Assembly (NCBI GenBank): GCA_001282665.1 | Contig: LN874947.1 | Coordinates: 1 to 64,000, forward strand | Reading direction: 5' to 3' | Source of the DNA: Clostridiales bacterium mt11 | GTDB taxonomy: Bacteria; Bacillota; Clostridia; Tissierellales; Tepidimicrobiaceae | Length of the DNA: 64,000 bases | Shown: in pieces, positions 33,903-42,591 of the stretch | Layout: every line of letters starts with the position of its first letter | Position numbering within the stretch: the stretch's first letter is position 1 | Notes under the pieces: model-generated | Database searches by the model: none | What the model saw: the letters and a program-made list of their open reading frames with translations, nothing else | What the model was told of the DNA's origin: nothing | Made by a program: the position numbers and the translations under genes

Positions 33903-34715
33903 TTGACAAATAATAAAAGTAAAATCATAAATGTTATTTCCAATTACAATACATCGTCCCAAATGACTTCTAAATTGTTGATAGATAAACTGAATAAAAA
34001 GGGCTTTGTTGTACCTACTAAATATGATGACAATGCTGAATTAAATATTTGTGTAGGAGGAGATGGGGCTTTTTTAAGAGCTGTACATAAATATAAGTTT
34101 ACAGATATTCCTTTTATAGGTATCAATACAGGTCATCTAGGTTTTTTCCAAGAGATACTTCCTGAAAATATTGATACATTTATAGATAAATATATCAATG
34201 GTGATTATCTAGTGGAAAAAGTCCTTTTAGTGGAATCTAAGGTATGTACTAAAGAAAACTGCTTTCATCTATTTGGTGTAAATGAAATAGTAATCAAGGG
34301 AATTCAATCTAAAGTAGTTCATCTAGAAATATTTATCGATGGAAATCATTTAGAAAAATTTTGTGGAGATGGAATAATTGTATCTACACCAGCTGGAAGT
34401 ACTGCTTATAATTTTTCTAGTGGTGGCAGCATAGTATATCCTTCTCTAAACACATTGCAAATAACGCCATTATCTCCTATTAGTTCAAGGGCTTACCGTT
34501 CTTTACCTAATAGTGCTATTGTACCTGGAGAAGTCACTATAACCATTAAACCAGAATATAGATATGAAAATTCCATATTGATTATAGTTGATGGATTTGA
34601 GTATAAATATGATGATATAGTTGAGGTAAACTTTACAATTCCAGAAAGAACTATATCCAAATTAAATTTCGATAAGGATATGTACTGGAATAATTTAAAA
34701 AGTAAATTCTTATAA
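33903..34715 (+). CDS. nadK: NAD kinase
   Basis: A 270-residue enzyme that phosphorylates NAD+ to NADP+. The nucleotide site VGGDGAFLRAVH lies near residue 50, GINTGHLGFF near 75, and a domain with GVNEIVIK and FCGDGIIVSTPAGSTAYNFSSGG near 160 completes the family pattern. The start is TTG 33903 with GGAGGGG six bases upstream; the frame extends back to 33888 but that would cover the ribosome site. The intergenic region with the divergent pseudouridine synthase gene carries both promoters. Confidence 0.93.
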   Translation: MTNNKSKIINVISNYNTSSQMTSKLLIDKLNKKGFVVPTKYDDNAELNICVGGDGAFLRAVHKYKFTDIPFIGINTGHLGFFQEILPENIDTFIDKYINGDYLVEKVLLVESKVCTKENCFHLFGVNEIVIKGIQSKVVHLEIFIDGNHLEKFCGDGIIVSTPAGSTAYNFSSGGSIVYPSLNTLQITPLSPISSRAYRSLPNSAIVPGEVTITIKPEYRYENSILIIVDGFEYKYDDIVEVNFTIPERTISKLNFDKDMYWNNLKSKFL

Positions 34716-34719
34716 GTTA

Positions 34720-34760
34720 AAGGGATATACCCTAGAGTGTCTAAGGTATATCCCTTACTT
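34720..34760. terminator. Bidirectional terminator between nadK and pepF
   Basis: AAGGGATATACC and GGTATATCCCTT form a 12-base perfect stem with a 13-base loop, between two convergent genes. Confidence 0.85.
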
Positions 34761-34769
34761 TATATATTA

Positions 34770-36575
34770 CTATATTAATTTATCCATCTCATCAACTAGT
34801 TCACCAAATAATTTTAGAGCATTATTTACTGGTTCTACTGTTGCCATATCTACTCCTGCAGTTCTAAGTACATTGATTGGATAATCCGAACTACCGCTCT
34901 TTAAGAAGTTTAGATATCTTTCTACAGCTGGATCCCCTTCTTTTAATACCTGTTGTGATAGGGAAACTGCGGCTGAAAAACCTGTAGCATATTGGAATAC
35001 ATAGTAGTTATAATAGAAATGAGGTATTCTTGCCCATTCTATAGCTATTTCATCGTCTACTACTACATTTGGTCCATAATATTTTTCATTGAGCTCCTTA
35101 TAGGTATCGGATAGATAATCTGCAGTTAGAGCACCTCCATTTTCTGCATGTTCATATATTATCTTTTCAAATTCTGCAAACATGGTTTGTCTATATACTG
35201 TAGTTCTAAATTGTTCTAAATAATGGTTAAGTAAATATAGTTTCTCTCCATCATCCTTAACGTTTTTAAGCATATAATCCAATAATAAGGCTTCATTAGC
35301 CGTAGATGCAACTTCTGCAACAAATATACTATATCCTCCATATACAAAAGGTTGATTTTTTCTTGAAAAATAGCTGTGTACTGAGTGTCCCATTTCATGC
35401 GCTATGGTAAATACGGAGTCCAATGTATCATGGTAGTTAGACAATATAAATGGCTTTGAATCATAAGCCCCTCCTGAATAAGCTCCAGATCTTTTTCCTT
35501 TATTTTCATAGACATCTATCCAACGGCTATCAAGACCTTCTTTTACCACATCGATATACTCATCTTTAAGTGGATGTAAAGCTTTGATTATTATTTCTTT
35601 TCCTTCTTCGTAAGGTATTTTAAAATCTACATCTTGGACTATTGGAGTATATAGATCATACATATGAAGTTCTTCAACTCCTAATGCCCTCTTTCTGATT
35701 TCCATATATTTATACATACTATCCAAATTATCATGAACTGATTTAATCAAATTATCATATACTTTTACTGGTACGTTGTTTTCATCTAAGGATGCTTCAA
35801 TGCTGGAATTATACTTCCTAACCTTTGCATTGAAGATATTCTTCTTAGTATTTCCATTTAAAGTTTGAGCGTAGGTATTTTTAAAGGACTCATAAGTATG
35901 ATATAATCCCTCAAAAGCTGTCTTTCTTACATTTCTATCCTTACTTTCCATAAGGGGAATAAAATTACCTTGAGTAATCTCTACTTCATTTCCATTTTCA
36001 TCTTTAATTGTTGGGAATTTCATATCTGCATTGTTCAGCATAGAATAAATTTGTTGTGGTAAATTAGCCACTTCTCCCATTTGTGCTAATAGGTTTTCTT
36101 CTTTTGCTGAAAGTACATGTTCTTTTTGTCTTAATAGGTTGTCCAAATGCTGTTTATATAGCTTCAATCCCTCTGATTCTTCATAATAGTTATTTAATCT
36201 CTCCATATCTATTTGAAGTATTTCAGGTAATACAAAAGAAGTCTTTTCCTCCACTTGAACAAATGCACCTATAGCTTTATCGGATAAAGCTTGAGAATTT
36301 CCAACCCTAGTATCTTCATCTAATCTCATGCTTGCATAAGAATAAACTTTTGATATGGTTCTATATAGTTCATCTTTATCCTTTAATACATTTAATAGGG
36401 TTTCAGAACTTTCTCCAACTCTACCAATATACTTTTGAAAGTCTTTAGCTTTTTTAGTTACATCCTTTAAATCTTCTTCCCAAGCCTTTTCATCCTTATA
36501 CATGGAGCCTAAGTCCCAAGTATACTCAATTGGTATATCCTTCCTCTCTTTTAATTCCATCTTTTCACTACTCAT
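34770..36575 (-). CDS. pepF: Oligoendopeptidase F
   Basis: A 601-residue M3B zinc peptidase that cleaves peptides of roughly 7-17 residues in the cytoplasm. The zinc site HEMGHSVHSYFSRK is near residue 393, with the downstream VAEVASTANEALL supplying the third ligand. Length and N-terminal KERKDIPIEYTWDLGSMY match PepF. RBS AAGGGGAT, ATG start. It lies 20 bases after the penicillin-binding protein gene and probably shares the cell-wall operon transcript. Confidence 0.95.
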   Translation of the reverse strand: MSSEKMELKERKDIPIEYTWDLGSMYKDEKAWEEDLKDVTKKAKDFQKYIGRVGESSETLLNVLKDKDELYRTISKVYSYASMRLDEDTRVGNSQALSDKAIGAFVQVEEKTSFVLPEILQIDMERLNNYYEESEGLKLYKQHLDNLLRQKEHVLSAKEENLLAQMGEVANLPQQIYSMLNNADMKFPTIKDENGNEVEITQGNFIPLMESKDRNVRKTAFEGLYHTYESFKNTYAQTLNGNTKKNIFNAKVRKYNSSIEASLDENNVPVKVYDNLIKSVHDNLDSMYKYMEIRKRALGVEELHMYDLYTPIVQDVDFKIPYEEGKEIIIKALHPLKDEYIDVVKEGLDSRWIDVYENKGKRSGAYSGGAYDSKPFILSNYHDTLDSVFTIAHEMGHSVHSYFSRKNQPFVYGGYSIFVAEVASTANEALLLDYMLKNVKDDGEKLYLLNHYLEQFRTTVYRQTMFAEFEKIIYEHAENGGALTADYLSDTYKELNEKYYGPNVVVDDEIAIEWARIPHFYYNYYVFQYATGFSAAVSLSQQVLKEGDPAVERYLNFLKSGSSDYPINVLRTAGVDMATVEPVNNALKLFGELVDEMDKLI

Positions 36576-36595
36576 ATCTATCCCCTTCCTTATAA

Positions 36596-37999
36596 TTATT
36601 TAATAGTATTTAAAGCCTCCATCATTATATCTCTTGCTATAGGTGCAGCAGTTTTTCCACCAGTTGTGCCATCCTCTTCTAAAACTACAGCTACAGCAAT
36701 CTTAGAATCCTCGGCTGGAGCAAAACCTATAAACCACGCATGAGACTTTCCAGATGGATTTTCAGCAGTACCTGTTTTACCAGCAACTCGCATATTTCTA
36801 ATCTTTGCATTGGCTCCGGTTCCCCTATTGACTACTTCTACCATCATATTTTTTATCTCATTAGCAGTAAATATATCTGTTCCCTTGGAAAGAACCCTCG
36901 AATAATTGGTGTCCATTATAGAACCATCTGGTGCAATAGTCTCTTTAACCAAGACTGGTTTTACAACTTCACCTTTATTTGCAATACCTGAAGCTATCAT
37001 TGCCATATTTAATGGAGTTACTACCACCTTGCCTTGACCAATACTTGCAGCGGCAACATCTGTCTTTCCTAAGTTTTCTTTATAAGGAAAGCTTGATTTA
37101 GATGTTGGAAGATCAAAAGGAATATTCTTGTTTAACATGAAATTATCTGCTATTTCCCCCAGTTTGTCTTTTCCAACTATAGTACCTTTTTCAGCAAAAT
37201 AGCTATTACATGATTTAACCAATGCTTCTTCTAAATTAACATTTCCATGAGGTTTACCATTATAATCCTTAAGAACATATCCATCAATCTTGGTACTACC
37301 TTTACATTGATAATCTCTATCTAAATCCGGAGTATTTAATATACCCATAGCAGTTAATACCTTAAATGTAGAGCCTGGAGCATATAACCCTGATGTAGCT
37401 CTATTTAAGAAAGGACTATCTCCATCCTCCATAATATTATTCCAATTCTCTTTAAGAGTAGAAGGATTAAAATCGGGTAAACTTACCATAGAGTATATCT
37501 CTCCAGTACTAGGATTCATAGCCACTATAGCACCTTTTTTGCCATTTAAAAGATCCCTTGAATATTCCTGAAGGTGATGATCTATAGTGAGTTTTAGTGT
37601 ATTTCCTTCTGTATTTGGAACTACTATATTCTTTAAATCGTTTAAAGGAGTATTCTCAGATATATTCAACAGCGTATTGTTATATTCTAATTCTAATCCT
37701 ACCTTTCCATATTCCCTATAGCTGTATCCAATAATATGACTGTATAGATTTCCATAATTATAAAATCTCTTGTAGGTATCTCCTGATTTTTCACTATAAG
37801 CTAATATCTTTCCATTCCTATCTATAATAGAACCTCTTAATATCTTTTCTTCATTAATCCACAACCGTTTATTGTAGCTGTTATTTTTAACGGCTTCAGC
37901 TTTAAATACTTGAAAATAACTTAAATATACTATTAAACTGACGAATAGAATACAAATTGCTACTAAAATTACAATTATCCTTTTAAGCTCTTTGCTCAT
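36596..37999 (-). CDS. Penicillin-binding protein, transpeptidase (PbpA/FtsI-like)
   Basis: A 467-residue class B penicillin-binding protein with an N-terminal membrane anchor (residues 7-30), a short dimerisation/linker region (about 40-160) and a transpeptidase domain (about 165-465). The active-site motifs are complete: STFK near 210 (nucleophile Ser), SCN near 265 and KTGTAE near 409. Together with the preceding FtsW/RodA gene it forms a class B PBP-SEDS pair that polymerises and cross-links peptidoglycan. Its start overlaps the end of the SEDS gene by 17 bases, with AGGAGG upstream. Confidence 0.93.
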   Translation of the reverse strand: MSKELKRIIVILVAICILFVSLIVYLSYFQVFKAEAVKNNSYNKRLWINEEKILRGSIIDRNGKILAYSEKSGDTYKRFYNYGNLYSHIIGYSYREYGKVGLELEYNNTLLNISENTPLNDLKNIVVPNTEGNTLKLTIDHHLQEYSRDLLNGKKGAIVAMNPSTGEIYSMVSLPDFNPSTLKENWNNIMEDGDSPFLNRATSGLYAPGSTFKVLTAMGILNTPDLDRDYQCKGSTKIDGYVLKDYNGKPHGNVNLEEALVKSCNSYFAEKGTIVGKDKLGEIADNFMLNKNIPFDLPTSKSSFPYKENLGKTDVAAASIGQGKVVVTPLNMAMIASGIANKGEVVKPVLVKETIAPDGSIMDTNYSRVLSKGTDIFTANEIKNMMVEVVNRGTGANAKIRNMRVAGKTGTAENPSGKSHAWFIGFAPAEDSKIAVAVVLEEDGTTGGKTAAPIARDIMMEALNTIK

Positions 38000-39230
38000 C
38001 TTTATCCTCCTCTAAATCTAACTCTTCAGATGCCACTTGAAGAATCCCAAGGGCTATGAAGCTAGATAACATGGAGCTACCACCATAACTAACAAAAGGT
38101 ATGGTAATGCCTGTAAGCGGAATCATCTTAAGGACTCCTCCAAATATTATAAAGGATTGGATTCCAAACAATATACTTATACCCAAAGCTACTATTCTAA
38201 AAAATTTATCTTCTTGTTTTATAGAAATTTTAAACCCTCTATATACCAATATTAAGAATAACATTATTATCCCTATACCAGTGAATATTCCCATCTCTTC
38301 GCATATGGCTGAAAATATAAAATCAGTATGAACTTCTGGAATAAAATCTGGATGTCCCAATCCAATTCCAGTACAAAAAAAACCGCCTGTAGCAATAGCA
38401 AACAAGGACTGGGTTATCTGGTAACCTTTGTTATCTATATATTTCCATGGATTTATCCAAGTTTCAAATCTAATCCTCACATGATCGAACATAAAAAACC
38501 CTGCTACCCCACTTAGAACAAAAAACAAAACATTATAGAGTATTAACTTTCTATCCTCCTCATAAATAAATTGGAGAGCTAAAAATATAGAATAGAATAT
38601 TAAAACGGTTCCCAAATCCCTCTGTAAAAATAAAAATATAATGAAAACGTAAATTATTCCAACTAGATAATAAGAACCATATTTGTTTTGTTTATATTTT
38701 TCGTAATTTGTATAATAAGAGCTAATAAGAAAAATCATTAGTATTTTGATTATCTCAGTTGGCTGAAATCGAAATCCGCCAATTGAAATCCAGTTGATAG
38801 CTCCTTTGGTCCTAGTGCCTAATAATAATGTTAAAAGGAAGAGTCCAATGGATATGATTCCATAAAGCTTTATCCAATTCTCCCATCCCTTAATCTTCTT
38901 TAATATAAAATAGGTCATAAAGAATATTGTAATTCCCATACCTATCCATACTACCTGTTTCATTCCTAAAACTGGATCAATTCTATAGATCATTATGACC
39001 CCTATGCTTATAAGCATAGTAACAATTAAAAATATATAGTTATCTCCAGTAGATATACGCAATAATATAAAATTTGAAATATATATGATAAATACCAATA
39101 CAATACCTGAAATAAAAGTAAATTTATCCAAGTTCTCCTTATCATATATAAAAAGTAACGCCAAAGCCATCAACTCAAGCAAAACCAAAAGATTTCGCGG
39201 AAACTTATAGTTAACCTTTTTATTTAACAT
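37983..39230 (-). CDS. SEDS-family peptidoglycan polymerase (FtsW/RodA/SpoVE)
   Basis: A 415-residue integral membrane protein with about ten helices. SEDS proteins polymerise lipid II glycan strands. Family segments are visible: KGAINWISIGGFRFQPTEI near residue 145, FLQRDLGTVLIF near 205, GYQITQSLFAIATGGFFGTG-like near 280 (here with CTGIGLGHP), and FVSYGGSSML near the end. It sits in an FHA-SEDS-PBP operon, resembling the fhaB-rodA-pbpA cluster of actinobacteria but without the kinase and phosphatase. Confidence 0.93.
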   Translation of the reverse strand: MLNKKVNYKFPRNLLVLLELMALALLFIYDKENLDKFTFISGIVLVFIIYISNFILLRISTGDNYIFLIVTMLISIGVIMIYRIDPVLGMKQVVWIGMGITIFFMTYFILKKIKGWENWIKLYGIISIGLFLLTLLLGTRTKGAINWISIGGFRFQPTEIIKILMIFLISSYYTNYEKYKQNKYGSYYLVGIIYVFIIFLFLQRDLGTVLIFYSIFLALQFIYEEDRKLILYNVLFFVLSGVAGFFMFDHVRIRFETWINPWKYIDNKGYQITQSLFAIATGGFFCTGIGLGHPDFIPEVHTDFIFSAICEEMGIFTGIGIIMLFLILVYRGFKISIKQEDKFFRIVALGISILFGIQSFIIFGGVLKMIPLTGITIPFVSYGGSSMLSSFIALGILQVASEELDLEEDKDEQRA

Positions 39231-39241
39231 TATTTTTACTC

Positions 39242-39673
39242 CTATTCTCTATTTACATATAAAAATTCTACTTGACCGACTCTTATTCGATCCCCATTTT
39301 TTAATTCTACTACATCCATAACCCTATCTCCATTTAGATAGGTACCATTGGCACTATTCAAATCCTCTAAATAATAATTTCCTTCATCTTCAACTATTTT
39401 TAAATGTTTCTTTGAAATATATGGATCCTTTAAAATAATTTGATTTTCATTACCCCTTCCAAGAAAAATTTCTCCCTCTAAAGAATAGTACTCCTTTACC
39501 TTAAAAGGTAATGAATCCTTTCTATTTATGAGTTTCAAATAGATACTATCATCTAAAGAAGTTGTATCTATTCCCTTTATGTCCAAATAGATTAACCTTA
39601 TTATACTCAATATAAATAGATAGATTATAACTATAAATATATATTTAAATATCAGAGAAAATATATTGTACAT
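39242..39673 (-). CDS. Membrane-anchored FHA domain protein
   Basis: A 143-residue protein with an N-terminal membrane helix (residues 6-28) and a C-terminal forkhead-associated domain (about 65-143; FLGRGNENQI, ISKKHLKI, LEDLNSANGTYLNG). FHA domains bind phosphothreonine. It is the first gene of an operon with SEDS and PBP genes, so it may recruit the cell-wall synthase in response to Ser/Thr phosphorylation (inference from the actinobacterial FhaB analogue). No active Ser/Thr kinase is encoded in the window. Confidence 0.88.
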   Translation of the reverse strand: MYNIFSLIFKYIFIVIIYLFILSIIRLIYLDIKGIDTTSLDDSIYLKLINRKDSLPFKVKEYYSLEGEIFLGRGNENQIILKDPYISKKHLKIVEDEGNYYLEDLNSANGTYLNGDRVMDVVELKNGDRIRVGQVEFLYVNRE

Positions 39674-39812
39674 GATGGCCCTCCAATTCTATTCTATTAA
39701 TTAATGTTATCACAAACCTTCCCCATTGTGAATAATTTATATTGTAATAATACGATTCTATTTAATTTTCGCCAATTATTTGATAAAATAGTATTAGTAA
39801 AGGGGGATTTTT

Positions 39813-40217
39813 ATGAGTAAAAAATTAAAACGTTCAAGCACAGATAAAGTTATTGCTGGAGTCTGTGGAGGTGTAAGTGAATATTTCAATATCGATCCTG
39901 TAATTGTTCGTATAATTTGGGTTTTATTATGCTTTGTACCAGCAGGTCCAGGATTGTTAGCATATTTAATCTGCGCATTGATAATTCCTGAAGATGATGG
40001 AGTCATATATCAAGATGAAAATAATAGCTCTAGTTACAATACCAGTAATACACCTATTTTTATAGGCATCGCTTTGGTTATTGCAGGTGGATTTATGTTG
40101 ACAAAGGCCATTTGGCCTCAATTTGCTGCTAATCTTATGAACTTTGGTAAGTATTGGCCAATACTACTTATAATATTCGGTATTTATATTATTGTTACCC
40201 AGAGCAATAGACGATAA
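39813..40217 (+). CDS. PspC domain protein
   Basis: This 134-residue membrane protein has an N-terminal PspC domain (residues 3-62; KLKRSSTDKVIAGVCGGVSEYF, then a helix ending LICALIIPEDD), an acidic/serine linker, and two further helices (about 82-132) like the LiaF/DUF5668 membrane part. PspC proteins take part in envelope stress sensing. Start ATG with AGGGGG upstream. It is divergent from the FHA cell-wall operon and has its own terminator. Confidence 0.88.
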   Translation: MSKKLKRSSTDKVIAGVCGGVSEYFNIDPVIVRIIWVLLCFVPAGPGLLAYLICALIIPEDDGVIYQDENNSSSYNTSNTPIFIGIALVIAGGFMLTKAIWPQFAANLMNFGKYWPILLIIFGIYIIVTQSNRR

Positions 40218-40250
40218 TGCAAGTATAACTCTTGCGCTATCGTCTTTATT
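40209..40250 (+). terminator. Terminator after the PspC gene
   Basis: AGACGATA pairs with TATCGTCT, and inside it GCAAG pairs with CTTGC; TTTATTTTAT follows. It overlaps the last codons and stop of the PspC gene. Confidence 0.8.
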
Positions 40251-40333
40251 TTATATAAAATAAACTCATTTTCGTGTATCTTTTTTTCCTCTTTGGAAAT
40301 AATATGAATTAAACTATATAGGAGGAAATTAAA

Positions 40334-40978
40334 GTGAGAGTGCCTGAACATATAGGTATTATTCCAGATGGTAACAGAAGATGGGCTATAGAAAATGGAT
40401 TGACTAAAGAAAAAGGCTATAAAGAAGGTTTAAATCCTGGTCTTGAACTATTCAAGTTATGCGAAAAAGAAGGCATCAAAGAAGTAACATACTATGGATT
40501 TACCGTAGATAATACAAAACGACCTAAAATTCAAAGATTAGCATTTACCAAAGCCTGTGTAGAGGCAGTTAAGATGCTGTCAAAAGAAAATGCCTCCCTC
40601 TTAGTTGTAGGCAATACGGAATCAGATGTATTTCCTAAGAGTTTAATACCATTTACTTTGAAAAGGCAGGTATTTGGTACTGGGGGAATAAAAGTTAATT
40701 TTCTAGTCAATTATGGATGGCAATGGGACTTAAAGGATTATTTTTCTTCAAATAAAGGAGATTCTAATATAACCGATTTAATAAGATCGAGAGATATATC
40801 AAGGGTGGATCTTATAATTCGTTGGGGATCTAGAAGAAGGTTGAGTGGATTTCCTCCACTTCAATCGGTTTATTCAGATTTTTATGTAATTGATGATTAT
40901 TGGCCAGATTTTAAACCAGAACATTTTTATGATGCTCTGAAATGGTACGATAAACAGGATATAACTTTAGGAGGATAA
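40334..40978 (+). CDS. Divergent cis-prenyltransferase (UppS-like)
   Basis: A 214-residue protein with the UppS fold markers IGIIPDGNRRWA (diphosphate-binding Asp and Arg present), YYGFTVDNTKRP in place of STENWKRP, and RWGSRRRLSGFPPLQSVYSDFYV for the C-terminal RxSNFLxWQxAYAE motif. Two positions usually important in UppS are changed: the His of GHxxG is Tyr (GYKEG) and the Glu of AYAE is Asp. It is shorter than the common 230-250 residues. It is probably a paralogue making a different prenyl chain, not the main UppS (inference). GTG start behind AGGAGG; terminator overlaps the stop codon. Confidence 0.75.
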   Translation: MRVPEHIGIIPDGNRRWAIENGLTKEKGYKEGLNPGLELFKLCEKEGIKEVTYYGFTVDNTKRPKIQRLAFTKACVEAVKMLSKENASLLVVGNTESDVFPKSLIPFTLKRQVFGTGGIKVNFLVNYGWQWDLKDYFSSNKGDSNITDLIRSRDISRVDLIIRWGSRRRLSGFPPLQSVYSDFYVIDDYWPDFKPEHFYDALKWYDKQDITLGG

Positions 40979-40990
40979 CCCTCCTTTTTT
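40969..40990 (+). terminator. Terminator of the UppS-like gene
   Basis: AGGAGG-ATAAC-CCTCCT is followed by six T residues, and the stop codon TAA is in the loop. The serine dehydratase promoter starts two bases later. Confidence 0.8.
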
Positions 40991-40991
40991 G

Positions 40992-41020
40992 TTGCCTAAA
41001 CTCAAATAAAATGCTAAAAT
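40992..41020 (+). promoter_or_regulatory. Promoter of the sda operon
   Basis: TTGCCT (40992-40997) and TAAAAT (41015-41020) are 17 bases apart and lie 29 bases upstream of the sdaAB start, directly after a terminator. It probably drives the five genes through 49730. Confidence 0.7.
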
Positions 41021-41049
41021 TAATACACAAAAATGTAAGGAGGGTTGAA

Positions 41050-41718
41050 ATGAAAAATTACAGCGTATTTGATATATTAGGCCCTGCCATGATAGGTCCA
41101 TCAAGCTCTCATACAGCAGGTGCGGCAAGGCTTGGAAAAATTGCAAGGGAAATTGCAGGAGAAGCCTTTTATAAGGTCACCTTCTACCTTCATGGTTCCT
41201 TTGCTAAAACATATAAAGGTCACGGTACTGATAGAGCTTTAGCAGCAGGTGTACTTGGTATGGAGCCTTCAGATGAAAGGATAAGAAACTCTTTAAATAT
41301 TGCCAAAGAACGAGGAATAGATATGGAGTTTATTGAGGCTAATTTAGGGTATGAACATCCAAATACAGTTAAAATTGTATTCCATTATAGAGACAGGGAT
41401 GACTATTACATAATAGGTTCTTCTATTGGTGGTGGAAGTATACTTATTACCAATATAAATGGGAATAAAGTTAAGTTTTCTGGAGATTATCCAACTATTT
41501 TAATCAGCTATAGGGACCAGAAAGGTTCTATAAATAGGATAAGCTCAATTCTTTCAAATCAAGATATTAATATAGCCACCATGGCAGTATCTAGAGAAGG
41601 TAAAATTGCAACTATGATAATGGAAACGGATAGCCCTATAAAAAATGGTGTAATAGATAGCATATCAGCTCTAGATGAAGTTGTCTACGTTACAGGAATT
41701 AATTCTATTAGGAGGTAG
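41050..41718 (+). CDS. sdaAB: L-serine dehydratase, iron-sulfur dependent, beta subunit
   Basis: This 222-residue subunit of the oxygen-sensitive serine dehydratase (serine to pyruvate and ammonia) opens with VFDILGPAMIGPSSSHTAGAARLG, the family's serine-binding region, and ends with an ACT domain (about 150-222; ILISYRDQKGSINRISSIL). ATG 41050 follows AGGAGGG by five bases; the upstream in-frame extension includes the promoter. It is followed by sdaAA after six bases. Confidence 0.95.
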   Translation: MKNYSVFDILGPAMIGPSSSHTAGAARLGKIAREIAGEAFYKVTFYLHGSFAKTYKGHGTDRALAAGVLGMEPSDERIRNSLNIAKERGIDMEFIEANLGYEHPNTVKIVFHYRDRDDYYIIGSSIGGGSILITNINGNKVKFSGDYPTILISYRDQKGSINRISSILSNQDINIATMAVSREGKIATMIMETDSPIKNGVIDSISALDEVVYVTGINSIRR

Positions 41719-41724
41719 TAATCT

Positions 41725-42591
41725 ATGTTTAATAAAGGTAGTGAATTATTAAAACTATGTAAAGAGCAAAATAAAAAAATATCTGAAATAGTAATGGAAA
41801 AAGAAATGGATGATAACGATATATCCTATGATGAACTTATGGATAAGATGAAATCGGTTTTAGATACCATGATAAAATCAGCTACAACTGCTTTAGATAA
41901 AGAAGTTATCTCTGTAAGTAAGCTTAGTGGTGGAGATGCAAAGAAGATGGAAGATTATAAGAATAAAGGTAATACCATTAGCGGTGAACTGATTACCTCC
42001 GCTATGGCAAAAGCCTTATCCACATCAGAGGTCAATGCTTCTATGGGTAGAATTATAGCTGCCCCTACTGCTGGAGCTTCAGGGATACTTCCTAGTGCAA
42101 TTATTACAGTTAAGGATAAATTCAACTTATCTGAAGAGGATATGATTGCCGGATTATTTACGGCCGCAGGAATAGGGGAAATTATAGCAAAAAACGCAAC
42201 TATATCAGGGGCTGAAGGAGGTTGTCAAGCAGAATGTGGTGCTGCAAGTAGCATGGCTGCCGCAGCTATTGTAGAAATGGTAGGAGGAAATGCAGAAGCC
42301 TCTTTAAATGCTGCTTCTTTTGCCATGATCAATATTATGGGTTTAGTATGCGATCCCGTAGCTGGTTTAGTAGAATTCCCCTGTGCTCTACGCAACGCAT
42401 CTGGAGTTGTAAATGCTTTAGTATCAGCCGATATAGCTATGGCAGGAATTAAATCATTAGTACCTTTTGATGAAGTTATAGATGCTATGTATAGAGTAGG
42501 CAAATCTATGCCAGAATCTTTAAAGGAAACAGCATTAGGCGGAGTCGCTGCTACCCCCACTGGAGATAAACTGAAAGGGAGGGTTTTATGA
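41725..42591 (+). CDS. sdaAA: L-serine dehydratase, iron-sulfur dependent, alpha subunit
   Basis: This 288-residue catalytic subunit carries the cysteines that hold the [4Fe-4S] cluster: CQAEC near residue 168, VCDPVAG near 210 and FPCALRN near 220. NASMGRIIAAPTAGASGILP near 105 is also characteristic. It works with SdaAB to deaminate L-serine. Start ATG with TTAGGAGG upstream. Its stop codon overlaps the start of the next gene (ATGA), so the giant multidomain protein is translationally coupled to it. Confidence 0.95.
   Translation: MFNKGSELLKLCKEQNKKISEIVMEKEMDDNDISYDELMDKMKSVLDTMIKSATTALDKEVISVSKLSGGDAKKMEDYKNKGNTISGELITSAMAKALSTSEVNASMGRIIAAPTAGASGILPSAIITVKDKFNLSEEDMIAGLFTAAGIGEIIAKNATISGAEGGCQAECGAASSMAAAAIVEMVGGNAEASLNAASFAMINIMGLVCDPVAGLVEFPCALRNASGVVNALVSADIAMAGIKSLVPFDEVIDAMYRVGKSMPESLKETALGGVAATPTGDKLKGRVL

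Noticed and set aside
42225..42560. 111-residue minus-strand frame opposite sdaAA
   Set aside because: It lies entirely across the conserved sdaAA gene and has no ribosome site or recognisable domain.
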